DNA of 28,367 nucleotides, from NCBI GenBank assembly GCA_002420005.1, contig DIHE01000010.1, forward strand, positions 26,060-54,426. Reading direction: 5' to 3'. Shown here piece by piece: positions 22,342 to 28,367 of this stretch. The stretch is from Holophagales bacterium UBA5704. GTDB lineage: Bacteria > Acidobacteriota > Thermoanaerobaculia > Multivoradales > UBA5704. The translations under genes were made by a program, and so were the position numbers. Position 1 is the stretch's first letter. The number at the start of each line of letters is the position of its first letter. Under the pieces are notes generated by a model that did no database searches, had not been told where the DNA came from, and saw only the letters and a list, made by a program, of their open reading frames with translations.

Positions 22342-22848
22342 TCAGTGCGTGGCGGCAGGCGCCGCCGCGAAATTCTCGCGCAAGGCCGGGCGCAGAATCT
22401 CCGCCACCCTTTCCAGGCCCACCTGATCATCCGTATCGAAGGCGGCGGGCTCGTGCGAATCGAGGTCGAGCACCGCGACCAGCTCCCCCTCCGCGGAAAA
22501 GACCGGAACGACGATCTCCGAACGCGCTCCGGCGTCGCAGGCGATGTGGCCGGGAAACGCATGCACGTCGGGCACGAGCTGGGTGCAACGCAGCCGTGCC
22601 GCGGCGCCGCAGACACCGCGATCGAATGTGATCTCCAGGCAGCCGAGCGGGCCCTGGTAGGGCCCGACCCGCAGCCGGCCGGGCGCGACGACACGATAGA
22701 AACCCACCCAGGATGCGATCGGTAGACGTTCCTTCAAGATGCAAGCGCAGGTCGCCATGGCGGCAATCGGGTCTTCCAGCCCTGCCAGAACGGCGCCGAT
22801 CTCCGCTGCGATGTCACGATAAAGCTCCTGTTTGCCGTGTTTATCCAT
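22342..22848 (-). CDS. Free methionine-R-sulfoxide reductase (fRMsr, GAF fold)
   Basis: Reduces free L-methionine-R-sulfoxide, part of oxidative-damage repair. The 168-residue GAF protein has DRGVCGAAA (Cys80), VPDVHAFPGHIACD (Cys104) and a further Cys70; the spacing of 10 and 24 residues equals that of the three catalytic and resolving cysteines Cys84, Cys94 and Cys118 of the E. coli enzyme. RSEIVVPVF and VLDLDS complete the signature. Start at ATG 22848 gives the usual length, though no clear ribosome site precedes it; an in-frame ATG at 22899 is possible. It converges with the sigma-54 activator gene. Confidence 0.93.
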   Translation of the reverse strand: MDKHGKQELYRDIAAEIGAVLAGLEDPIAAMATCACILKERLPIASWVGFYRVVAPGRLRVGPYQGPLGCLEITFDRGVCGAAARLRCTQLVPDVHAFPGHIACDAGARSEIVVPVFSAEGELVAVLDLDSHEPAAFDTDDQVGLERVAEILRPALRENFAAAPAATH

Positions 22849-22935
22849 GCGTTGGATGATACGCCATGCGGTTTCCAAAGGGGAGCCTCCCGCCGGCATC
22901 AGGTTTCACCGGAGCGGATTTCTTGCGCAGAGCTG

Positions 22936-22964
22936 TTGACAGGACAGGGTTTGTTCTTGATAAT
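22936..22964 (+). promoter_or_regulatory. Sigma-70-type promoter of the AT-hook gene
   Basis: A perfect -35 (TTGACA, 22936-22941) is followed after exactly 17 bp by the -10 GATAAT (22959-22964). Transcription would start near 22971, leaving a leader of about 65 bases before the ATG at 23036. This is the best housekeeping promoter I find in the window and suggests strong, constitutive expression. Confidence 0.8.
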
Positions 22965-23035
22965 CACCGCGCAGTGGTACGTTGATCAGGTGAAGTTCTC
23001 TACCTTTCATTCCGTCGCAGGAGGCGAGGTCCCCA

Positions 23036-23899
23036 ATGGCAGAACCCGTCGGTAACCAGGGCAAGCTCTATACGCTTTCCGAGATTTCCGAGAAGTCCAA
23101 GATTTCGATGCCCACTCTTCAGCGCTACAAGAAGATGTACCAGGGCCGCATCCCCGCCGAGGGGAAGGGCCGCAAACAGCGCTATCCGGAGAGCGCATTC
23201 GCCGTTTTTGAAGAAATCCGCAAGGAAAATCTGGGGCGGCGCGGCCGGCCCCGCAAGGATCCGAACGCACCCCGTCCGGCGCAGGCGTCGGGCGGCCGCA
23301 AGCCGGCTTCCGCACCGGCCGCCAAGCCGGCCAGGGCTGCGGCCAAGGCGGCTCCCGCCGCTCCGGCGCGCCGGGGCCGTCCACCGGGCTCCAAGACCGG
23401 AGCCAAGGCCGCACCCGCTCCGGCGCCTACGCCGAAGCGCCGGGGCCGTCCGCCGGGCTCCAAGACCGGCGCCAAGGCCCAGCCGGCCGCCGCGGCGAAG
23501 CCGGCCGCCAAGGCGAAGTTGCTGACCCTGACCGAGATCAGCAAGCTCGCCGGGATCTCCTATCCGACCCTGGTGCGGTACGTCAAGGCGTATGCCGACC
23601 GCCTGCCCCACGAAGGCAAGGGCCGGGCGCGGCGTTTCTACCAGGAGGCGGTGAACGTCTTCCGCCAGCTGCGCAACGAGGGAGGCAAAGGCGGCCGCAA
23701 GCCGGCGGCTGCCGCCGCCCAGCCGGCCGCCAAGCGGCGCGGACGCCCCCCGGGCTCCGGCAAGAAGGCCGCGGCGGCTCCGGCTCCGGCGCAGGATGCC
23801 GGCTTGGTGCGGCGTCTGCGCGAGATCGAAAAGGCCCACCTGGATCTGGAGAAGCGGTTCCGCGACTTCGCCAAGGGCTTGCAGAAGCTCTTCCGCTGA
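23036..23899 (+). CDS. AT-hook protein with two MerR-like HTH domains
   Basis: A 287-residue basic DNA-binding protein. Two similar MerR-like helix-turn-helix units occur (about 11-62 and 162-213): LYTLSEISEKSKISMPTLQR and LLTLTEISKLAGISYPTLVR, each followed by an EGKGR wing. Between and after them are four AT-hook motifs built on RGRP (about 68-74, 112-118, 135-141, 234-240) in alanine/proline/lysine-rich linkers. The last 34 residues could form a coiled coil (LREIEKAHLDLEKRFRDFAK) for dimerisation. No ligand-binding domain. Likely a nucleoid-associated protein or global regulator that bridges DNA sites. GGAGGCGAGG precedes the ATG; a consensus promoter and a hairpin terminator frame the gene as a single unit. 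Confidence 0.85.
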   Translation: MAEPVGNQGKLYTLSEISEKSKISMPTLQRYKKMYQGRIPAEGKGRKQRYPESAFAVFEEIRKENLGRRGRPRKDPNAPRPAQASGGRKPASAPAAKPARAAAKAAPAAPARRGRPPGSKTGAKAAPAPAPTPKRRGRPPGSKTGAKAQPAAAAKPAAKAKLLTLTEISKLAGISYPTLVRYVKAYADRLPHEGKGRARRFYQEAVNVFRQLRNEGGKGGRKPAAAAAQPAAKRRGRPPGSGKKAAAAPAPAQDAGLVRRLREIEKAHLDLEKRFRDFAKGLQKLFR

Positions 23900-23924
23900 T
23901 CCGGCCCCGGCGCCGTTCTCGTTC

Positions 23925-24902
23925 TCAACGCCCCGGCGGTCCCGCCGGGGCGTTTTGCGTTGCGAGGTGGTCCCAGCCCAGGGTCGGCAGGTCGTGCCAG
24001 GTGTTTCCCCGGCGCAGGCGCAGGCGCCGGGAGCGGGTGATCCGGCCGATGCGGCGGGCTTCCGGGAAGGGCGGCTCGATTCCGTCGGGGAGGGTGAACA
24101 GGAGCACGTAATCTTCACCGCCCCCGAGAGCGAGGTCGAGAGGCTCGACCGCGAGCGCGCGGCAGATCTCGGCGAACCTCCTGGGCAGTGGCAGCGCGTC
24201 CTCCCAGACCTCCGCACCCACGCCGCTCGCCCGGCAGAGGCGGCGCAGATCGATCGCGAGGCCGTCGGAGACGTCCATGGCGGCCCCCTGGTCCTGCGGC
24301 GCCCGGAGGCCCAGCCAGCGGCCGAGGGCGAGCTGGGGCTCCGGCTGGAGATGGCGGCGCACGGCGCGGCGCGCTGCGGCGGCCACCGCCCGGCTGACGG
24401 GGTCCTCACGGCGGGCGCCCCACCGCAACCCCGCGGCGGCTTCACCCACCGTCCCCCCCAGCCAGAGGGCCTGGCCGGCCCGGGCTCCCCGGCGGTCGAG
24501 GAAGCGGCCGCCCTCCGGGCACCGGCCGGCCAGCGTCAACGTGGCCACCGTGCCACCGGGGTTCCGCGCCAGGTCCCCCCCGGCGAGCACGAGCCCGCTC
24601 GGCCGGCAGGCGGTGAGGAAGGCGCGAAAGAACCGGCGGTGATCGAACCCCGGGGCCGTGGAGAGGGCGAGAAAGGCATAGGCCGGCTCGGCACCGGTGG
24701 CGGCGAGGTCCGAGAGGTTGACCGCCAGGAGGCGGCGCGCCAGGACGGCCGGATCGAGATCCGGCAGGAAGTGCACTCCGGCGATCTGGCTGTCCACGGT
24801 GACGGCGAACGGGCCGCCGGCGGGGAGCACCGCGGCGTCATCGCCGATCAGGCAGGGATCGAGCCGGGAGCGGAGCCAGCGGAGAAGCCCGTCCTCACCC
24901 AC
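23925..24902 (-). CDS. thiL: Thiamine-monophosphate kinase
   Basis: Phosphorylates thiamine monophosphate to thiamine pyrophosphate, the last step of cofactor synthesis. Signature segments: LIGDDAAVLPAG near the N-terminus, FLPDLDPAVLARRLLAVNLS, LAGGDLARNPGG, the metal-binding MDVSDGLAIDL and GGGEDYVLLFTLP. 325 residues, normal length. Start is a GTG at 24902, overlapping the lon stop by 8 bp; GEDGLLRWL fits the family's N-terminus. The C-terminal residues (QNAPAGPPGR) are encoded by the terminator of the convergent gene and are unlikely to matter for activity. Confidence 0.94.
   Translation of the reverse strand: MGEDGLLRWLRSRLDPCLIGDDAAVLPAGGPFAVTVDSQIAGVHFLPDLDPAVLARRLLAVNLSDLAATGAEPAYAFLALSTAPGFDHRRFFRAFLTACRPSGLVLAGGDLARNPGGTVATLTLAGRCPEGGRFLDRRGARAGQALWLGGTVGEAAAGLRWGARREDPVSRAVAAAARRAVRRHLQPEPQLALGRWLGLRAPQDQGAAMDVSDGLAIDLRRLCRASGVGAEVWEDALPLPRRFAEICRALAVEPLDLALGGGEDYVLLFTLPDGIEPPFPEARRIGRITRSRRLRLRRGNTWHDLPTLGWDHLATQNAPAGPPGR
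23927..23956 (+). terminator. Hairpin terminator of the AT-hook gene
   Basis: A GC-rich inverted repeat of 13 bases per arm (23927-23939 and 23942-23954), with a very tight loop and a run of four T at 23953-23956. It lies 28 bp after the AT-hook stop codon. On the minus strand the same bases encode the last ten codons of thiL, so the hairpin may halt transcription from both sides. Confidence 0.8.
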
Positions 24903-27294
24903 CGGCGTCAGTCGGTTCGGCGGACGGCGGGTCCGGGGCGGCGTCGAGGAGGGCGAGCGGCAGGACCTCTTCCATGTGCTCGACGAAGTGGAACGTCAGG
25001 TCCTTCTTGATCGTGTCCGGGATCTCGGTCAGATCGCGCCGGTTGAGCTTGGGGACGAGGATCGTGTGCACTCCGGCGAGCTTGGCGGCGAGCGCCTTTT
25101 CCTTGAGGCCGCCGATCGGCAGCACGTCGCCCCGCAAGGTGATCTCTCCGGTCATCGCCACGCGCCGGTTGACCGGGCGCTGCGTCAGTACGGAGAGGAC
25201 CGCGGTGCCGATCGTGATACCGGCGGACGGCCCGTCCTTGGGGATCGATCCGGCGGGGACGTGGACGTGAATGTCGTGGGTGGAAAAGAAATCCGCGGCG
25301 ACCCCGTGCGTGCCGGCATAGACGCGGGCATAGGAGAGCGCCGCCTGGGCCGATTCCTTCATCACGTCGCCGAGGTGGCCGGTCATCAGCATCTGTCCCT
25401 TGCCCGGGACGGCGACGACCTCGATGAACAACAGATCACCGCCGACCGCGGTCCAGGCCAGCCCGGTGGCGACGCCGATGCGGTCGCGGCCGAGCAGCTC
25501 CTCGCTGAAATGTTTGCGCGCCCCCAGGAGCTCCTCCACCTTCGCTGCATCGATCACGATACGCTCGGTGGCGCCGCGCGCGACCTGGACCGCGACCTTG
25601 CGGCAGACCGCGGCGAGCTCGCGTTCGAGATTGCGCAGGCCGGCTTCGCGGGTGTAGCCGGTGATGACGGCTTTGACCCCTTCGTCGGTCAGGTCGATGT
25701 GCTCGTCGGTGATGCCGTTTTCCCGCATCTGTTTCGGGATGAGATGGAGGCGTGCGATGCGCAGTTTCTCCTCTTCCGTGTAGCCGGAGAGGCGGATGAC
25801 CTCCATGCGGTCGAGGAAGGCGGGCTGAATCGGCTCCAGCAGGTTGGCGGTGGCGATGAACATCACCCGTGACAGGTCATAGCTCACGCCCAGGTAGTGA
25901 TCGACGAAGCTGAAATTCTGCTCCGGATCGAGCACTTCGAGGAGGGCGGACGACGGGTCTCCCCGATAGTCGGCACCGATCTTGTCGATCTCGTCGAGCA
26001 CGAACACCGGATTGCTGGTGCCGGACTGGCGGATCGCCTGCACGATGCGGCCGGGCAGCGCTCCCACGTAGGTGCGGCGGTGGCCGCGGACCTCGGCTTC
26101 GTCGCGCACGCCGCCCAGGGAGATGCGGACGAACTTGCGCCCCATGGCGCGGGCGATCGAGCGGCCGAGCGACGTCTTGCCGACGCCCGGCGGGCCGACG
26201 AAGCAGAGGATCGGTCCGCGCGTGTCGGATTTGAGCTTGCGCACCGCGAGGTATTCGAGGATGCGTTCCTTGATCTTCTCGAGGTCGAAGTGGTCCTCGT
26301 CGAGCACCTTCTGGGCGTGGTCCAGATCGAGATTGTCGGTGGACACCGTCTCCCAGGGCAGCGCGCTCAACCAATCGAGATAGGTGCGGATGATCTGCGT
26401 CTCCGCGCTCTCCGGGTGGCTCCGTTCGAGGCGGCGGATCTGGCGTTCCAGCTCCTCTTTCGCCTCGTCGGGCATCTTGCGGTCGGCGGCGAGCTTGCGA
26501 TAGCCGGCGACTTCCTCGGAGAGCTCCTCGCCTTCGCCCAGCTCCTGCTGGATGGCCTTGAGCTGCTGGCGCAGGTAGTACTCCCGCTGGCTGCGGTCCA
26601 TCTCGCCGCGCGCCTGGGAGGAGATCTCCTGCTGCATGGTGAGCACCTGGATCTCGCGCGCCACCATCTCGCTCACCCGGTGCAGGCGGTCGATCGGATC
26701 GATGGTCTCGAGGACGCTCTGGGCCTCGGTCGGCTTGAGGTCGAGATTGCTCGCGGCGAGGTCGGCGAGGCGGCCGGGATCGTCCAGATTGGCGGCGATC
26801 ACCATCACCTCGGGAGAGATCCCCTTGCCCAGGCCGACCGCGCGGTCGAGGCTTTCCTTGACGCTGCGCAGCAGCGCTTCGACCTCCAGGGTGCCGTCGG
26901 CGGGCAGCCGCGGCTCCTCGATCGGCTCGATTTTCGCCTGCAGGTACGGCTCGGTCTGCGAGAGATGGTGGATGCGGGCGCGGGACAGGCCCTGGACGAG
27001 GATGCGGATGCGGCCGTCCGGCAGCTTGAGCATGCGCATGATGACCGCCGCGGTGCCGATCGGATAGAGCTCCTCGGTGCCGGGATTGTCGAGCGCCGGA
27101 TCGCGCTGGGCGACGAGCAGGATGACCCGGCTTTCGGCGAGCGCGCGGTCGACGGCGAAGACGCTCTTGTCGCGCCCGACGGAGAGCGGCAGGATGATGT
27201 AGGGGAAGACGACCGTGTCTTTGAGCGGCAGGACGGGCAGGACGTCGGGGATCTTGATCGCTTCGTCGGACGGCTCGCCGTTCGGTCTGGTCAT
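24895..27294 (-). CDS. lon: ATP-dependent protease Lon
   Basis: Homo-oligomeric cytosolic protease that degrades misfolded and regulatory proteins. The 799 residues contain the N-terminal substrate-binding domain (from VLPVLPLKDTVVFPY), a helical region with REYYLRQQLKAIQQELGEG, the AAA+ core with Walker A GPPGVGKTS and Walker B FVLDEIDKIG, and the C-terminal Ser-Lys protease with KDGPSAGIT (Ser690) and GGLKEKALAA (Lys733). The 43-residue spacing of the dyad equals that of E. coli Ser679/Lys722. Its ATG overlaps the hsp20 stop by 4 bp (ATGA), so chaperone and protease are translationally coupled. Confidence 0.97.
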   Translation of the reverse strand: MTRPNGEPSDEAIKIPDVLPVLPLKDTVVFPYIILPLSVGRDKSVFAVDRALAESRVILLVAQRDPALDNPGTEELYPIGTAAVIMRMLKLPDGRIRILVQGLSRARIHHLSQTEPYLQAKIEPIEEPRLPADGTLEVEALLRSVKESLDRAVGLGKGISPEVMVIAANLDDPGRLADLAASNLDLKPTEAQSVLETIDPIDRLHRVSEMVAREIQVLTMQQEISSQARGEMDRSQREYYLRQQLKAIQQELGEGEELSEEVAGYRKLAADRKMPDEAKEELERQIRRLERSHPESAETQIIRTYLDWLSALPWETVSTDNLDLDHAQKVLDEDHFDLEKIKERILEYLAVRKLKSDTRGPILCFVGPPGVGKTSLGRSIARAMGRKFVRISLGGVRDEAEVRGHRRTYVGALPGRIVQAIRQSGTSNPVFVLDEIDKIGADYRGDPSSALLEVLDPEQNFSFVDHYLGVSYDLSRVMFIATANLLEPIQPAFLDRMEVIRLSGYTEEEKLRIARLHLIPKQMRENGITDEHIDLTDEGVKAVITGYTREAGLRNLERELAAVCRKVAVQVARGATERIVIDAAKVEELLGARKHFSEELLGRDRIGVATGLAWTAVGGDLLFIEVVAVPGKGQMLMTGHLGDVMKESAQAALSYARVYAGTHGVAADFFSTHDIHVHVPAGSIPKDGPSAGITIGTAVLSVLTQRPVNRRVAMTGEITLRGDVLPIGGLKEKALAAKLAGVHTILVPKLNRRDLTEIPDTIKKDLTFHFVEHMEEVLPLALLDAAPDPPSAEPTDAGG

Positions 27295-27758
27295 GCCTCG
27301 CCCCCCTCCTCCTCGGGCTCCTCGATGCGCAAAACGCGGGCCTCCTGGCGTTTGTCCTGGATTTTCGGGAACTCGATCGTCAGCAGCCCGTTTTCGATCC
27401 GGGCGGTCCCGCGATGGGTGTTGACCGGCGAGAAGATCTGGATCTCGCGCAGGAACCGGCCGTGGCCCCGCTCCATGCAATGAAACTTGATGCGTTGCGA
27501 GGTCGGCAGGGCGGTGCTCTTGACGCCGGAGAGCAGGACACGGGTGCCGCGCACCTCGATGGCGAGATCGGCGGCGCGAAAACCCGGGACCTCGGCGAGG
27601 ATCAGGACGGACGCCGGGGTCTCGACGACGTCGAGGGCCGGCTGCCATTCGCCGACCGGCAGCTGGCTGTCGCCGATCGCCACCGCCTCCTGGAAGAGGC
27701 GGTCCAGCTCCGCCTGGAAGCGGGAGATGAGTTGCAGCGAGGCGAACTTTGCAGCCAT
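27291..27758 (-). CDS. Hsp20-family small heat-shock protein
   Basis: ATP-independent holdase that keeps unfolded proteins soluble. The 155-residue protein carries an alpha-crystallin domain (about 37-146): WQPALDVVETPASVLILAEV, PGFRAADLAIEV, ERGHGRFLREIQI and the A-x-x-x-NGLLTIEFPK strand. The C-terminus is acidic, and a clear IxI oligomerisation motif is missing, though VLRIEEP may serve. It starts 3 bp after nrdR and overlaps lon by 4 bp. Delivery of clients to Lon is a reasonable inference from this arrangement. Confidence 0.93.
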   Translation of the reverse strand: MAAKFASLQLISRFQAELDRLFQEAVAIGDSQLPVGEWQPALDVVETPASVLILAEVPGFRAADLAIEVRGTRVLLSGVKSTALPTSQRIKFHCMERGHGRFLREIQIFSPVNTHRGTARIENGLLTIEFPKIQDKRQEARVLRIEEPEEEGGEA

Positions 27759-27761
27759 GGC

Positions 27762-28226
27762 TCAGGCCTCTTTGTCGACGGGCAACAAGGGGGTGAGCAC
27801 GTCCATGAACGCGCCGACGTCTTCGAACCTGCGGTAGACGGAGGCGAAGCGGACGTAGGCCACCTTGTCGATGCGCTTGAGCTCGCGCATCACCAGTTCC
27901 CCCAGCCGGGTGGAGGTGACTTCCTTGGCGCCGCTGTTGAGCAGCTTCTCCTGGATGCGGTCGACCGCCGCGTCGATCTGCTCCACGCTCACCGGCCGCT
28001 TGCGCAGCGCCAGGCTCATGCTGGCGCGCAGCTTGGCGAGGTCGAACTCCTCGCGCGTGCCGTCTTTCTTGACCACCGAGGGCAGGGCGATCTCGGCGCG
28101 CTCGTAGGTGGTGAAGCGCTTGTCGCAGTGGGTGCAGCGCCGCCGCCGGCGGATCTGGTCGCCCTCGTCGGACTCGCGGGTCTCGACGACCTGCGTGTCC
28201 TCGTGGGCGCAGAAGGGGCAGCGCAC
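27762..28226 (-). CDS. nrdR: Transcriptional repressor NrdR
   Basis: Represses ribonucleotide reductase genes when dATP is high. The 154-residue protein has the N-terminal zinc ribbon (RCPFC at Cys3/Cys6 and RRCTHC at Cys31/Cys34), the RFTTYERAE link and an ATP-cone (about 49-139, from VVKKDGTREEFDLAKLRASM). The start is a GTG at 28226, preceded by AAGGG; the length is normal. It follows glyA by 9 bp, an order common in many bacteria. No NrdR boxes or nrd genes are in the window. Confidence 0.96.
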   Translation of the reverse strand: MRCPFCAHEDTQVVETRESDEGDQIRRRRRCTHCDKRFTTYERAEIALPSVVKKDGTREEFDLAKLRASMSLALRKRPVSVEQIDAAVDRIQEKLLNSGAKEVTSTRLGELVMRELKRIDKVAYVRFASVYRRFEDVGAFMDVLTPLLPVDKEA

Positions 28227-28235
28227 GGCCCTTGG

Positions 28236-28367
28236 TCAGCGGTAGACCGGGAAGTCGCGCGTCAGCGCGGCCACCTTGGCGCGCACGGCAGCGATGTTGG
28301 CTTCGTCGTGCGGCTTGTCCAGCACGTCGGCGATCAGGTGCGCGACCTGCTCGGCCTCGATCTCGGT
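28236..28367 (-). CDS. glyA: Serine hydroxymethyltransferase, C-terminal end (cut by window edge)
   Basis: The last 43 codons of a gene that enters from the right edge. The peptide TEIEAEQVAHLIADVL, then VRAKVAALTRDFPVYR before the stop, matches the C-terminus of SHMT, the PLP enzyme that converts serine and tetrahydrofolate to glycine and methylene-tetrahydrofolate. The catalytic part lies outside the window. glyA followed by nrdR is a widespread pairing, which supports the call. Confidence 0.85.
   Translation of the reverse strand, partial: TEIEAEQVAHLIADVLDKPHDEANIAAVRAKVAALTRDFPVYR

Overview
The window is a GC-rich chromosomal segment from a bacterium. Frequent GTG/TTG starts, tightly overlapping operons, a TPR-fused sigma-54 activator, a REP-associated transposase with dispersed repeats and an AT-hook protein would fit Acidobacteriota (for example Thermoanaerobaculia) or a similar soil or sediment lineage. 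That placement is an inference; no marker in the window proves it.

Left part (1-3954, minus strand): an arginine operon reading argR - argG - a P-loop protein of unknown function - argC. Neighbouring genes from argG onward overlap by 4 bp. A GC-rich palindromic repeat has entered the 3' end of argG, where it extends the protein and supplies the ribosome binding site of the next gene.

Island (about 3955-8400, plus strand): visibly less GC-rich DNA with three tightly packed genes: a TIR-domain protein, a protein I cannot assign, and an IscS/NifS/DndA-like cysteine desulfurase. This looks like a defence module and is the best candidate here for an undescribed system. It ends in a 30-bp tandem repeat array.

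Accessory zone (8300-13430): a small ORF, a remnant of a Y1 (REP-associated) transposase, a secreted CHAP/IPT protein, an intact Y1 transposase bracketed by 21-bp direct repeats, a cluster of decayed and fused toxin-antitoxin genes (HigA fused to HepT, HigB and DUF5615 scars, an intact DUF433 gene) and a DinB-like gene.

Central part (13508-22848): an OmpR-type two-component pair divergent from a fatty-acid desaturase, with TGAC repeats at 11/11/10-bp spacing between them that look like a response-regulator operator; a GMC oxidoreductase with a GH25 lysozyme; a GIY-YIG protein; a 1032-residue TPR/sigma-54 activator; and a free methionine-R-sulfoxide reductase.

Right part (22936-28367): a protein with two MerR-like domains and four AT-hooks under a near-consensus sigma-70 promoter, then a convergent minus-strand housekeeping cluster glyA - nrdR - hsp20 - lon - thiL. 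Its last gene ends inside the hairpin terminator of the AT-hook gene.
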